NCBI GenBank assembly: GCA_905160935.1
Contig: CAJHZI010000091.1
Span: 1 to 64,000 of the forward strand
Direction: 5' to 3'
DNA: 64,000 nt
Origin: Enchytraeus crypticus
Lineage: Eukaryota > Annelida > Clitellata > Enchytraeida > Enchytraeidae
Shown: positions 48,601 through 59,236 of the stretch, piece after piece
Position numbering within the stretch: the stretch's first letter is position 1
Layout of the letters: each line of letters opens with the position of its first letter
The notes under the pieces: model-generated
Database searches by the model: none
What the model was told of the DNA's origin: nothing
Seen by the model: the letters and a program-made list of their open reading frames with translations, nothing else
Program-made: the position numbers and the translations under genes

Positions 48601-51600
48601 TCTAAAATAAATTTTAAGAAATAAACCACACTGTTTCTACATCGAACCTCTCCATGATTAAGAGGCAATATGATATAGTTATCTTGCTCAATGCCTATTC
48701 ATTACGATTTGTTAATTTATCAAACAGAATTGATTTAATTAATATAAACAATTTGTTTTACGTAACAGTATGAAGCTATATTATAAATATGCAGGAGAAT
48801 TGTTTCATCAAACGAAGATGAAAAAATAAGTATTGTTATATATATATTATGCTCTAGATAAAAAAAGGCAAAACAGAACTAAATGAACAATGTTAAGTGT
48901 ACAATGTTAAGTACATGCCATTCAGCAGTCTAAACCTCTTAAAATTCAATAAAGTAAAACAATAAATACATTTTAACATACAAACCAGTATATGTTTTCT
49001 AATTCTCCACAAATTCTATTGCGTTCATCACCTCTTAACCAAGGAGCACTGAAAGAATCAAATACAAGACAGTTTGGTAGTTCCATAGGATTTTACTGTT
49101 CAGAAAACTAGATCAACATATTAAAGCACTAAGCTTATAATACCCAATATTAATAATAATTATAAGTAATAATAGTAATATGTTTTTTTAAATTTATATA
49201 TACATGTATATATATGCTATTAATAGTATTATCATTAATAGCATTTACGTATGAAATGTACTTTTAGCCTTGCATTAGGCTAAAAGTACTCAAAAACAGT
49301 TAACATTTAAATATAGATTTTAAAAGTCCAAGAAAAAACAAGTGTCTATTTTCCTGATGTATCAGCCAAATTCTTTCAACTCCTTTCATTTAATATGTCA
49401 CTATAAATAGAGTATTTATTTATATATAATTAGAAAAGACTGTCATTATACACTCATAAAAAATGATCAAGGTAATAGTAATAACAATAAAAATTAAAAT
49501 AACCTTTGACAATTACTACAGCAGCAGTGTCATGTTTAAGGTACATTAAGACTTTGCAAATCTAATTAAATTTTTCAGAAAATTTCTGTATTTGCACAGT
49601 AAAATAACAAAATAAAGATAAAACAATAAAATAAAATTAGCTGACAAGTTTAAGATTTTTTTAGCACTATGGATACTTAAACTAATTCGCTAAAAGAATT
49701 GCTAAATAGCATCTCGAAAAAAATTTACTAAGGAAGCAGAGGAAGACCCTACATTGGGAGGATGCATAATATTATAGCGGGTACTATAAATCGATAATAT
49801 TATATTATATATTAGAATATTATAATATATACTACTGGGGCAGTTTGAAGGGAACAGTGTTATTGCAGGCAGCCTAACAAGAACTGCACATAAAAGAAAA
49901 ATTCTTCATCATTGTGTCCTACCTTCAACAACAAGAACAATGTATATAAATTACTATAAGTCATGTGCCAAAGACTACAATTAAATTGAAAAAGTATATT
50001 AAAATTAAAACTAATTTTACCTTAATTGGTACTGTGGCGGGGAGCAGGATGGATAATCTGACGGTAACGTTACCTTCATATTTAGAAAGGGATCAATCAA
50101 TCATTTGAAAATTAATTAATTAATTAAATTCGCAATTTGCTGCTCGATGCAATGTTACACCATACATATATATATCATCATCATCTTCCTTTAAATCCCA
50201 GTTTAACTAAGGTCGGAGTACAAATAGACCTTCACAACTCCAATACGTCCCACACCATATCATCAGTCAATCTCCTATATACTTTTCCACTCATTTTAGA
50301 AAAGTTTGTAGTAATTTCTGGAACCTAGGCACTCACTAACCAAATGCCCTTTCTGACAGTAGTTTGGATCTTAGTGCTTTGTTGCCATTTACGACACGTA
50401 CATCCACAGTTGGTCATGTCTTTTTAACCGGACAAAGCACTAGTTAAACCCGTACACACTATTCTGAAAATTACAATAAATTGATACCTCAAATGATACC
50501 TCAAATGATACTAGGAAAACATACCTATAACTAGAGATTTATGTTTATTCAGCAAACTCAGTGTACAGTCGCATATATACAAAGTGTACAAGAAGAGAAA
50601 TAAAAGTAAGAGCTTACAACAAACATAATCAATGATGCAATTAATTAAAACAAGCCCAATCCCATTCAATCGGTCCCTAGTGAGAGCATTGCTCTATCTA
50701 GCTAGTCGCCGATATGGTATGGGAAATTGCTTCTATAAGTATATATTGCCAGTTCTTGAATAAAAAAGATTTATATAGAATGTATTTATATAGAAGATTT
50801 ATATAGGTTTTAGAATATTAAAACCTATGAATAAACCAGTTAAGCATATGCAAACCTTTATATTAACATCAGAAAATTTTTCATTTATGACTAATATTCT
50901 AACAATATATGGATCGATGAAATATGCTCTACAACGAGACAAAATTTCTTCTGATTGATAAGCAAATAGCACAGGTCGGCCAATATTGATAGAACAGCAA
51001 GGACATGGCAACATAGCAACAGTGTTCAGCTGATCACACTGATTTACAGAAATTTTGCACAACTTACAACAATATACTTTTCTTATGTAATTCTTTGTAA
51101 TTTAGATGAGTAATTATAATTATAATTACTCTCCAAATCTCTCAAATATGAATTATCGGAATCTAAACAATTAAAATGGCACAAAAATAAATAAATCCGG
51201 GAGGCTGGATGATTTAACATTCATCTCACAATTGTGATACTGCGATACAAATCCAATGAGGAGGCATCAGGGTGAAGATTAGAAAATTCAATATTTCAAA
51301 GGCAAAAAAATACAAATAAAAGAAGCATAAACAAAGGTACTGAGAAATATCAATAATATGACTAAAAAGTAAAAATAAAACCTCAATACTAAGTCTGAAT
51401 TGTGAAGATGATCTACCATCGTCAACATCAATCGTAAAACTTTTCTCATCAGACGAGTGAAACTGCTCCGCGTAAATAGCTGTCAGCGCCTCAATCTCAT
51501 CAGCCTGTCAATCAATCAATTCCTTAATCAATAGATCAATACCTTAAGAGAAGCTAAATCATCGATGTGCTAGCTGCTCGACTAAATTTTTAATTCCATT

Positions 51601-52144
51601 TATCAGTTATTCATAATGTTTTTAAATGGGACTACAATAATACTTTTAGGAAATTTCTAGAAGCAATTTCCTTTAAATTTGTACCCAAAAATATTAATAT
51701 AAATCGATAAAATATCATCAAAGTACACGAAAGGTTGTAGACTGGAGCATTGTATGAGTGTATGTACTAATACTGCAAAAACTACTACTATGTAAGGGCC
51801 TAGTAATAAACAATATATCAAGAGTTAAGACACCATTATTTAATCTTAATATAATTCATTTGATACCGTACATATACTGCACAGGAAATTATATAACTAA
51901 AACTAGTGTCAAACTTTTAAATTTGAAAGTATTTAATAACAACCTGGTCTGAGCCATTGATGTGCCGATTTGGCTTTATGACAGGATGTTACAGGAGCAA
52001 AAATTCACAGTACAGGAGCCACTAGTCGCATGCAGAAATTTTTAACAAAATGAAATAAAACTTCTTCAAAGAAACATATTATTATGCTACGCCAATGCTA
52101 GGAGTAATTGAACTCACCCTTCTTGACCAATCATCTTCGGCCAT
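42635..52144 (-). CDS. IMPACT: Protein IMPACT (GCN2-pathway regulator), ten coding exons
   Basis: Coding exons from the start: 52118-52144, 51382-51504, 50021-50073, 48986-49048, 48159-48331, 47439-47600, 46860-46954, 44660-44733, 43764-43851 and 42635-42814. All borders are GT-AG and every phase agrees, giving 1038 nt (345 codons plus stop). The N-terminal RWD domain (about residues 10-115) shows ADEIEALTAIYAEQF, VTLPSDYPSCSPPQYQL, APWLRGDER and NIGECIIFKWVEALREFLL. The acidic linker is in exon 6. The C-terminal ancient (UPF0029/YigZ-like) domain shows KDRKSVFQGHLAPVEHKAQ, ESKKIADATHNIVAYR, GCEDDGETHAGSRMLHLLE and NVMVVVTRWYGGIHLGPDRF followed by KHINNCTRQLL. In other eukaryotes IMPACT binds GCN1 through its RWD part and restrains GCN2 activation, so it tunes eIF2-alpha phosphorylation and translation under amino-acid shortage. 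The human form has 320 residues and a Lys-rich tail. Here the last exon either reads through to a short hydrophobic tail (as given) or is spliced at 42680 to an unseen tail exon. Donors of exons 2 and 7 (GTTTTA, GTTTTT) are weak but required by phase and homology. Confidence 0.95.
43105..43180 (+). repeat. Interspersed repeat family F, copy 2
   Basis: Shares CAATAGTGCTCGATGTTGTT with the copy at 16090-16200. Lies in IMPACT intron 9. Confidence 0.4.
43560..43755. repeat. 52-bp tandem derived from a SINE B tail, beside IMPACT exon 9
   Basis: A SINE B-like tail (CATGCTATCGAGGAGG, AAACTGACGTTAAACTTG) is followed by just under three units of 52 bp containing ACCTCTAACGACTGGAATGA. The last unit stops about 10 bp from the exon 9 donor (43762-43763). 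Confidence 0.85.
44375..44475 (+). repeat. Interspersed repeat family F, copy 3
   Basis: TTGCTCATCGGCTTGGATTG, CATTAGTGCTCCATGTTTTT and GACAACAGTAGCAG, as in the 16090-16200 copy. Confidence 0.45.
44734..46859. other. IMPACT intron 7
   Basis: About 2.1 kb of intron. Nothing coding is seen except short chance frames. The 45490-45790 stretch has a loose purine-rich pattern (GAAGACATCATGA, GATATGAGAAGACATCATCA, AAGAAGAGATATAAGAAG) that may be a degraded repeat. Confidence 0.5.
47698..47838 (+). mobile_element. tRNA-derived SINE B, copy 3, in IMPACT intron 5
   Basis: GCTGGAGCCAGTGACGACGT, ACTCGACCGCGGATCAGTAT, B-box-like GAGTTCAAATCC, TGGGCTCGCCCGTCACTGAC, then GAGTGAGGAAACTGACGTTA. It inserts about 100 bp upstream (in gene sense) of the exon 6 acceptor. 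Confidence 0.75.
47855..47995 (-). mobile_element. RTE-like LINE 3' end fragment (inverted)
   Basis: ATCATCATGATCATC, then CCCTTGAATCCCAATTTAAC and GAGCCTAGGC-like CGGCCTAGGCGCTCATCAAC. Directly follows the SINE B copy. Confidence 0.6.
49215..49290. other. Two adjacent hairpins in IMPACT intron 3
   Basis: Hairpin 1: TGCTATTAAT / ATTAATAGCA (49215-49243). Hairpin 2: GTACTTTTAGCCT / AGGCTAAAAGTAC (49258-49289), a perfect 13-bp stem with a 6-nt loop. No known RNA family is recognised. Confidence 0.8.
50165..50430 (-). mobile_element. RTE-like LINE 3' end (inverted), in IMPACT intron 2
   Basis: (ATC)n, CCCAGTTTAACTAAGGTCGG, CATATCATCAGTCAATCTCC, AATTTCTGGAACCTAGGCAC, and the end with ACACGTACATCCACAGTTGG. 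Nearly the full length of the short consensus seen at 54530-54810. Confidence 0.7.
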
Positions 52145-52185
52145 TCTTCCAAACAGATTTACGCAGCACTGCAGAATAGTGCTTC
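52142..52185 (-). other. IMPACT 5' UTR part of first coding exon
   Basis: An acceptor-like TTTGTTTTAG on the minus strand ends at 52186, so the exon with the start codon may have an upstream non-coding exon. Alternatively transcription starts within this stretch. Confidence 0.35.
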
Positions 52186-52317
52186 CTAAAACAAATTACA
52201 TTAAATTTATTAACTAAAACAATGCATCAGTGTATGTAACATTGAGATGATTTTCTTAACCAGTTAAAATTCCATTTAGAATCATTAATTAAGCACACCA
52301 AGTATTAGAATTTAACT

Positions 52318-52350
52318 TATATATATATATATTTGTATTTATATTTATAT

Positions 52351-52440
<90 letters not shown>
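52318..52440. repeat. (TA)n microsatellite
   Basis: TA-rich from 52318, pure from 52359 apart from one GTATG. It abuts a SINE A copy. Confidence 0.95.
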
Positions 52441-52446
<6 letters not shown>

Positions 52447-52447
<1 letters not shown>

Positions 52448-52674
52448 ATGTCTAAATAGCGTAGGGGTAACGTCATGAAGTTTTAAATGACAAATCCTGA
52501 GGTGATTTGAATCCTCGTAGGTTCGAATCCCGGCCGCGCAGATCTGACAGTAAAATCTCGGACATTCACTGGACTGGTTATACGGAAATGGTCTAAATTG
52601 CCTAACAGATTAAACATGTGGTTTTAAAAGTGATAGATATCAACATAGTTGATTATTCACTATAATGCGTGTTT

Positions 52675-52675
<1 letters not shown>
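52447..52675 (+). mobile_element. tRNA-derived SINE A, copy 6 (best preserved)
   Basis: A-box TAGCGTAGGGGTAACG, exact B-box GGTTCGAATCCC, body AAAATCTCGGACATTCACTG, GACTGGTTATACGGAAATGG, AACATGTGGTTTTAAAAGTG and the tail TTCACTATAATGCGTGTTTA, flanked by (TA)n on both sides. Confidence 0.88.

Positions 52676-52677
<2 letters not shown>

Positions 52678-52723
<46 letters not shown>
52678..52723. repeat. (TA)n microsatellite
   Basis: Pure TA run of about 45 bp directly after the SINE A tail. Confidence 0.95.
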
Positions 52724-52726
<3 letters not shown>

Positions 52727-53469
52727 AGCCGTATCCAATATCTTCAACTGAGTCTTTACGGGATTTCTAAGGGTGGAAAACTTAGCTTTGCAAAAGCTCT
52801 TTGTAACAATTATTCCTTTAGAGAATTCTTATTACCTTCCTTGGTCCACTTATTTGCTTAGTGTGCGCTATTAGCTGTTGTTTTTCACCATCTTATATGA
52901 GTATTGCAGTAACACTTATTTTTTGAACCGTGTTGACAGCTAGACGGACACTATGAAAGCTTCTCCGCAAAGCATTAAAGTGAAACCGAAACCAATTGCA
53001 AAAAATACCGATTTGTAGATTTACAAAATTATAAGTAGTCTAAAATATCAGCTTCAGCAATGATGGTGAGAATCCATGCCAAATCGATTACAAGTAAAAT
53101 TTCGAACATAGATAAAATCTTTGCCTGTATAATTAATAAAACTGCATATACTGCATCTAGATGTGGTATTAAATTTAAAATCACCATGGATTATTATACA
53201 ATTTTATATTTTATATTTTTACGGTTTGTTTACAAACACTTACACGTGACAGAAATGAAACAAGAGAAACAAGAACAACTAAACGTGACTAACTTTATTC
53301 TTGCAAATTTACTCGTATTTATTCTTAAAATTTACTCTGTTTAAAATTAATTTTGATTTTCTAATATTTGAAGGTTAAGCACCTATATATGGGTGCGGTG
53401 ATTAACATAGAATATCTTTGGTGATTAACTATATTGATACAATATTTAGTATGTTTTTGGTAAAAGCTT

Positions 53470-53620
53470 AGGAAGGAAAAATCCCAGGGTGATGGAAGGG
53501 TATTCTTAAATCCACGCCGGCTGCAATTGATGCGCCATCAAAAGGCAACGATTACTAATAACCATGGAGAGGAATGAGGAAATGGGTCTTAACAAGCATC
53601 TGTGCTTCCTGACCCAGTGT
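53470..53620 (+). repeat. Interspersed repeat family G, copy 1
   Basis: GGGTATTCTTAAATCCACGC, CGGCTGCAATTGATGCGCCA, GGCAACGATTACTAATAACC and ATGGAGAGGAATGAGG match the inverted copy at 54890-55130. Confidence 0.7.
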
Positions 53621-54529
53621 GCCGTTATGTTATGTTTAATGCCATATGTTTCAATCTTCAGATAAGCTTATGTCATATCAGTATGCATTTAGTTTAGCTT
53701 AATGAAGAACCCAGAATCGAATTCTCCTCAGGTACGGTCATTTGTTACACTGTACTCTGCTCTGTGAAGTACCATAATACTATCTAAGGTCTCTAAACAA
53801 AACTTTACAATCGATCATTTATTGTCTTTAAGTCTATCATCATGCATGTATTTCTGGGAAAGTATAATTAACTAATCCAATTTAGACCTACTGCCAAAAT
53901 TATTAAGTGATCTGCTAGTTAGTTACCTTGGAACTATCAGCGCTTCTCTTTGCATGCTTCCCTATAGACATCTTTTTTCGAATTCCCTTCATCCACTTTT
54001 ATTCAGTCCTTCGTGTCCTACCCTGAACCGCCCACAATTTACTAAATTAATTAAACTTCCATGCTTAGAAGCAGCTAGGCTTGTAAGTCTCTCCGAGACC
54101 AAGATTTTCGAGCAGACCCATCGCGATCAAGGGCAAGACCAAGACCGGACCTTCGAGTCCAAGACCAAGACCATGCATTAAAAAGGCAATTAGCATGCTC
54201 CATGTATGACTAAATGAGGTGGTAGGACTGCTAGGCCTCAACTACTCATTAAGACTTCTAAAGGAGTCTTTTTAAATCATTCTACTATAGCCTACAGGTA
54301 GAAATTTATTGAAATAGCATAATATACTTAATAGTCTACGCTAACATAGCCCATACGTTATAGGCCAATAAATGAGACATTTCTGGAAGTTGTCAAATTT
54401 ATTGGCCTTATGGAAGTTGTCTAATTTATTAGTTCCGTATACTAGGATGTTTGGAGCTGCTTCAAATTTGAAAGTATTTACTCGATTTATTAATCTGTAG
54501 GCGGCACTTTATACTGTACAACAATCGAA

Positions 54530-54810
54530 GAGCCCGTGTTGTGTACGGGATGTTTGAAGAATTGACCAACTGGTGACTGCGCGTGTCATAGAAGGCGACT
54601 AAAGCACTAAGATCCACACCAGCGTCAAAAAGGGCATTCAGTTGGTGAGCGCCTAGGCTCCAGAAATTGCTACAAAATTTAAACGAATGGAAAAGTCTCA
54701 AATAGGGGATTGACTGGTGGATGATACGAATTAGGAAAGCGAGGATTTGAGACCGTCTATTCGTATCCCGACTCTAGTTAAACTGGGATTCATGGGAAGA
54801 TTTTTTTGTT
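54530..54810 (+). mobile_element. RTE-like LINE 3' end (plus sense)
   Basis: TGTTGTGTACGGGATGTTTG, CACACCAGCGTCAAAAAGGG, CTAGGCTCCAGAAATTGCTA, AAAGTCTCAAATAGGGGATT, GTCTATTCGTATCCCGACTC and TTAAACTGGGATTCATGGGA. This is the most complete short copy and ties together segments seen separately at 835-985 and 26955-27200. Confidence 0.72.
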
Positions 54811-54884
54811 CGTATTGTTACACACATGACATACCGCATGTGCTACATGGTTTCCTCTCTTGGTTTCTGTTTTTGTAGTTTTCG

Positions 54885-55135
54885 TTATTTCCTCCATTCC
54901 CCTCCATGGTTATTAGTAATCGTTGCCTTGTGTTGGCGCTCCAATAGCAGCCGGCGCGGATTTAAGAATAACCTTCCAACACCGTCGGGATTTTTTTTCT
55001 TTCAAAGCTGTCAACGCTCGGTCTTCCATGGTGGTCGCCCACAAAGTACTAACCGGCGCGATGGAGCTTAGCTTCGTTCAACTGACGTGCAGCTTAACCG
55101 ACTTCGTTAAATCCCGAAGAGGACGAAGTTGATGA
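54885..55135 (-). repeat. Interspersed repeat family G, copy 2 (inverted, longer)
   Basis: Inverse of the 53470-53620 copy plus about 120 bp more, GC-rich for the area, with the end near GATGATGATT. The plus-strand frames here have no domain. Confidence 0.65.
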
Positions 55136-56924
55136 TGATTTTTATGTTGTTCTATTACACTCCCTATTTGAGCTTATATTTTTCTCAATGCAATAGACAT
55201 CTATTCGTAGACTAACAAATACGTAATCATCTGAATTAGTAAAATCTATATGCTAATTAGCATATCAAATTAGCGATATTGATCAACCTCTCTGTTTCAA
55301 AAAGAAAGCTGTACACGAGACAATTTACTTGTAAACATTTTCTGCATAGAATGTCATTAGCACAATGTTCACAGTAAAATTATATAAAACTTCTACAGGA
55401 AAATTAATCTTATTCCAGACAACGAAAACAAACATCTACAGTAGGTACAAAATCAAAAATTCACGTCAACGAAAAATTATTTCACACAAGCAATAGTTAC
55501 AGTTAACTGAGGAAAAACAAAAACAAAGGCAAAGACTACTGCAATAAATAAAATAAATGTAATTAATTCTTAAACCAAAATGTTCTCTTAGCAGTACTCG
55601 ATTAGAAGATTATTTACTAGTTGTTAATCATTATACATATAAAATTTTAAGAATATATTCGTAGCATACACACACGAAAAACTAGCTTATAATTAATTAT
55701 TATTTTAATATATTTTCCAGATTAAAATATCTACCATATATAAACTATCTCTATTCTTAAGTTAACATAAATAACCGCTTCTAGAATCAACCATGTAATA
55801 ATAGGCCTACTTAAATCCTAAAAATATTTGCATAAGCGATCGTGATCAATCAATGAGATAATAGATAACATTTCATTATTTAGATCAGTGATTATTTGAA
55901 TTGCAGATCACTAGATTAGTTGCAATCATAAATCATTTATTTATTAGGACACACAGAAAGTGGCATAGACATAAAAGCAGTGAATAAAATTATTATCAGC
56001 GTTCTACAACCAGTTTATAATTCACTACACAAGTTTATGATTATTTAATAGAATAAGCATACAAAATAAATCTAAATCTAAATAACTGATTTGAAAGTAG
56101 GCCTATATCAATAGTCATTTCCAAGATCTACAATTAAGCTCGAACCATCTATACAAAATAAATGTTTAAAATTGCAGTTTTCTAACAATTTAAATAAATG
56201 TAAAATACTTCAATACATCAATCTTCATTATCGCTCGCACAGGCTTTCACTGCATAGTTACATAAATCAAAATAGCATAAATGAATAAAGGTCGATAACA
56301 AATTAATCAAATCATTACTATATAATTCGACAAAATCTGCAATACAGTACAATTTAATTTCGCAGGTAATTACTAAACAAATAAATACATATATACTAGA
56401 TAGTAATAAATAAATACATATAATTTTGTCGTGTAGGCCTATATATACAAATTTTTATAGAAAGTCTACACACACACTGCAAACACAAATTCGTAAAATA
56501 AGATTATAATATATTAGCGATATACTGCATATTAATTGTTACAGAATAAAATCTTAAAAGCAAGTTAAGACATTAAAGATACACAATTAAGGAACGCACA
56601 CTCATATAAGAATTCAAGAATATTTGCACGCACAGTTCAACTAACTTAGATTTATAGAAATTTGGTTAAGTAATAAATAAGCGTAAGATATAAATTTTGT
56701 TAAGTCTATAAAAGTTTATGACAGTCTTCAAATCACTTTTATTTGTTGAATTCGAATCAAATAGAGCCGCTTAAATTACACCAAAATGGGATAAAGTAGC
56801 TAATGACAAAAAAGGACTTTAAAAATAAAAACAGGCAATACTTCTTAATAACTGCAATGTTAATTAAATATACTACCAGTAGTTTACTTTGTTCACTGTG
56901 ATTGGAAAATATTGCACGTGTTGT

Positions 56925-57190
56925 GTCTGAGACGCCGTAAACAGTAAATTGAAAGTGCCGTAAGAGGCGACTGTGCTAGAGCTGAGAATGACAACGGGAA
57001 ACAAACTCAGAAGCCATATTATTCCCAAGCTATAGGCTACATTTAGGTGTGTGGATAGGGCATAGCCTTTTGTGAAGAGATTAACTCGTTGATCGACGGA
57101 GTGCTCTTCTTGAAGCATGAAAACCAGCATATGAGTAGGAATATGTACCTTGGACCTGCCCCTCGGCAGAAAACAGAGAAAGGAGTGCAA
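56925..57190 (+). repeat. Interspersed repeat family D, copy 3
   Basis: GTGCCGTAAGAGGCGACTGT, AACTCAGAAGCCATATTATT, GGATAGGGCATAGCCTTTTG, GTTGATCGACGGAGTGCTC, then GTACCTTGGACCTGCCCCTC. Confidence 0.65.
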
Positions 57191-58584
57191 ATATATCCTT
57201 TGGATATTTGACAGAGTAAAATAATACGTGTATATTTGATAAATTGAACAACACGATTCACATAACTATTTAAGCATCAACTATACAGCGTAAATATTTA
57301 ATCAAGCAAATAATTTAGAAATCAATCACTCAACCGCTTCATATCTGACGTTGAGAATCGATAAATTAAAATTTATCAGTACATCATTGCTGATCTTCCA
57401 CTATTAGATACAAACAGATAGATTCGATGTATTAATTATATTTAGCACAATCGTTATATGATATTACAAGAGAAAATACCTACATGTATTTAATGAGCAC
57501 GACATCGAAATGCACAAAAACACAGAGCGACTCGAGAGCATACCAGTTTCTCAATGCTGCCTCGGCGATTCAAATCTATATGCAGGCGATTTACAGCATG
57601 TACTAAGAGTTTATTTATTTACTATTTCATATGAAGATTCACAAGTAAAACAAACTACACGTTTTGAAGGCAATTAAACAGAGAACATCTGAATCTGATG
57701 AAATTTCTAAGGTACAGCTTATGATCAACATACATATAGACACTAGGTCTAGATGAGCTTAAATGGGCAACCACCTTTCCTCAAACCTTTTAAATCATCG
57801 AAGAGTCAAGTAAAGCCTAATTGATCATATGTTGATAATAGAAAAAGTATCTAAAATCTCTGCGTTAATGACAACATTCCCGGATGTGGAAACTGGCGTT
57901 TAATCATTTTAATAATTATCTTCAAAATCAAAAAAAGCAAATCTTATCAGCATTTTATGCCAAAATTTAAATATTAAATCGTGACTATCTGAAAACAATT
58001 ACAACCGATTTTCAGACAGGTTTTCTTTAGTAAAGGGTGTCGTGGGTATGTCTTTATTAGCGCTCAGTAGCATAATGGCTATTAATAATAAAAATATCAA
58101 TCAATTCATCTACAGGTCAGGAATGACAGGCTGAGTTCCTTTCGTACAAAATCAGATTTTTTTCTAATTTTAAAGGCTCTAGCAGGAATCAATACGAACC
58201 TGCGAACAGGAGGTATAAGTGTCTAACTAGATCACTGATATATACCGGAATACTAAGTAAAATGTTAATATGAAGAAATGACGAGACTAAATCCATAAGA
58301 AATAATATCAAAAAATAGTCAAATCGTCACAGTACATTAAATTCATGAAATCATTGTCTAAAACATACAAATAATTGTGGAGTATAGTCAAGCAATGGCA
58401 TCACTGTTACTGTCATGTCATTACCTAAATCCCATGGTTCAATAAGCGATTGAACTTTATGCGATACGACATAAACTCAACTGTGTACATCCAAATGCAT
58501 CAAGTAGCTCTAATAATAACATCTTCTCTAATACAATACATCTTTTTAGACTGGTGATTGTATGTTGTAACGCTCTTACAAAGT

Positions 58585-58915
58585 TATCATCATCATCATC
58601 TTCTAGCCTTGAATCCCAGTTTAACTAGGGTCAGAATACGAACAGACCTTCTACACTCCTCTTTATCCCCATACAATATCATCAATCAATTACCTATTTT
58701 TCTTATCACTCTTATCACCGCATCACGACAGTTGTGGTCTACCTCTCTCTAACTTTACCAATAGCTCATCCCTCTATTCATTCCACTACATCCTCATCTG
58801 CATTTCTCACAATACGCCCATACCATCTCAATCTCGACTGAATTAGCCTATCCCTAATCCCCTCAACACTCAAATTCATTCTCACATATTCATTTTCTAT
58901 TCGACCCTTATAATT
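58585..58915 (-). mobile_element. RTE-like LINE, RT C-terminus plus 3' end (inverted)
   Basis: The longest copy in the window. On the minus strand an open stretch reads GIRDRLIQSRLRWYGRIVRN then ADEDVVE, typical of the very end of RTE-type reverse transcriptase proteins. It is followed by the short 3' UTR ending GTTAAACTGGGATTCAAGGC and (GAT)n. This copy identifies the whole repeat family as a LINE tail. Confidence 0.75.
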
Positions 58916-59236
58916 TTAACTCACATTTTTGTAACGCTCTTACAAATGAAAGTTATCGTATTTTAAGTTGACTTACTTTTACGGTTTTTACTATACCTAG
59001 CAATAAACTATCTACACAATAAGTATATTCAATCAATAGATATCTTCAGTCACATAAGCCCAACATTCGCAACTAAGCAAGAAAAGTAATGTCAATGCTA
59101 CCCAATACATATTACACTATAGAAATTTCAAATTCACTAAACGAAATTACCTGATTAACAAGTCGTTACGATATTCATTGGTAGCCATTGTCCAACACAA
59201 CTAAACGAGGTGTTCGATGTTGCAACACCTGCATCT

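Larger units (their letters stand above)
52724..59236. other. Intergenic, repeat-bearing, no gene seen
   Basis: AT-rich. Apart from the repeats listed separately, 55150-56880 and 57300-58560 show no recognisable coding or repeated structure. A block near 53955-54180 with AGACCAAGACCGG and AAGACCAAGACCATGC simple repeats has an open frame with no domain. Confidence 0.4.

Noticed and set aside
52447-52540. Possible tRNA gene
   Set aside because: A- and B-boxes are present, but the same sequence with a shared non-tRNA body recurs at five other sites, so it is a SINE head.
53954-54181. Plus-strand frame of 75 codons with Gln/Asp/Arg-rich end
   Set aside because: The biased end comes from an AAGACCAAGACC simple repeat; no domain or splice context.
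54826-55132. Two overlapping GC-rich plus-strand frames
   Set aside because: The region is an inverted copy of an interspersed repeat also present at 53470-53620.
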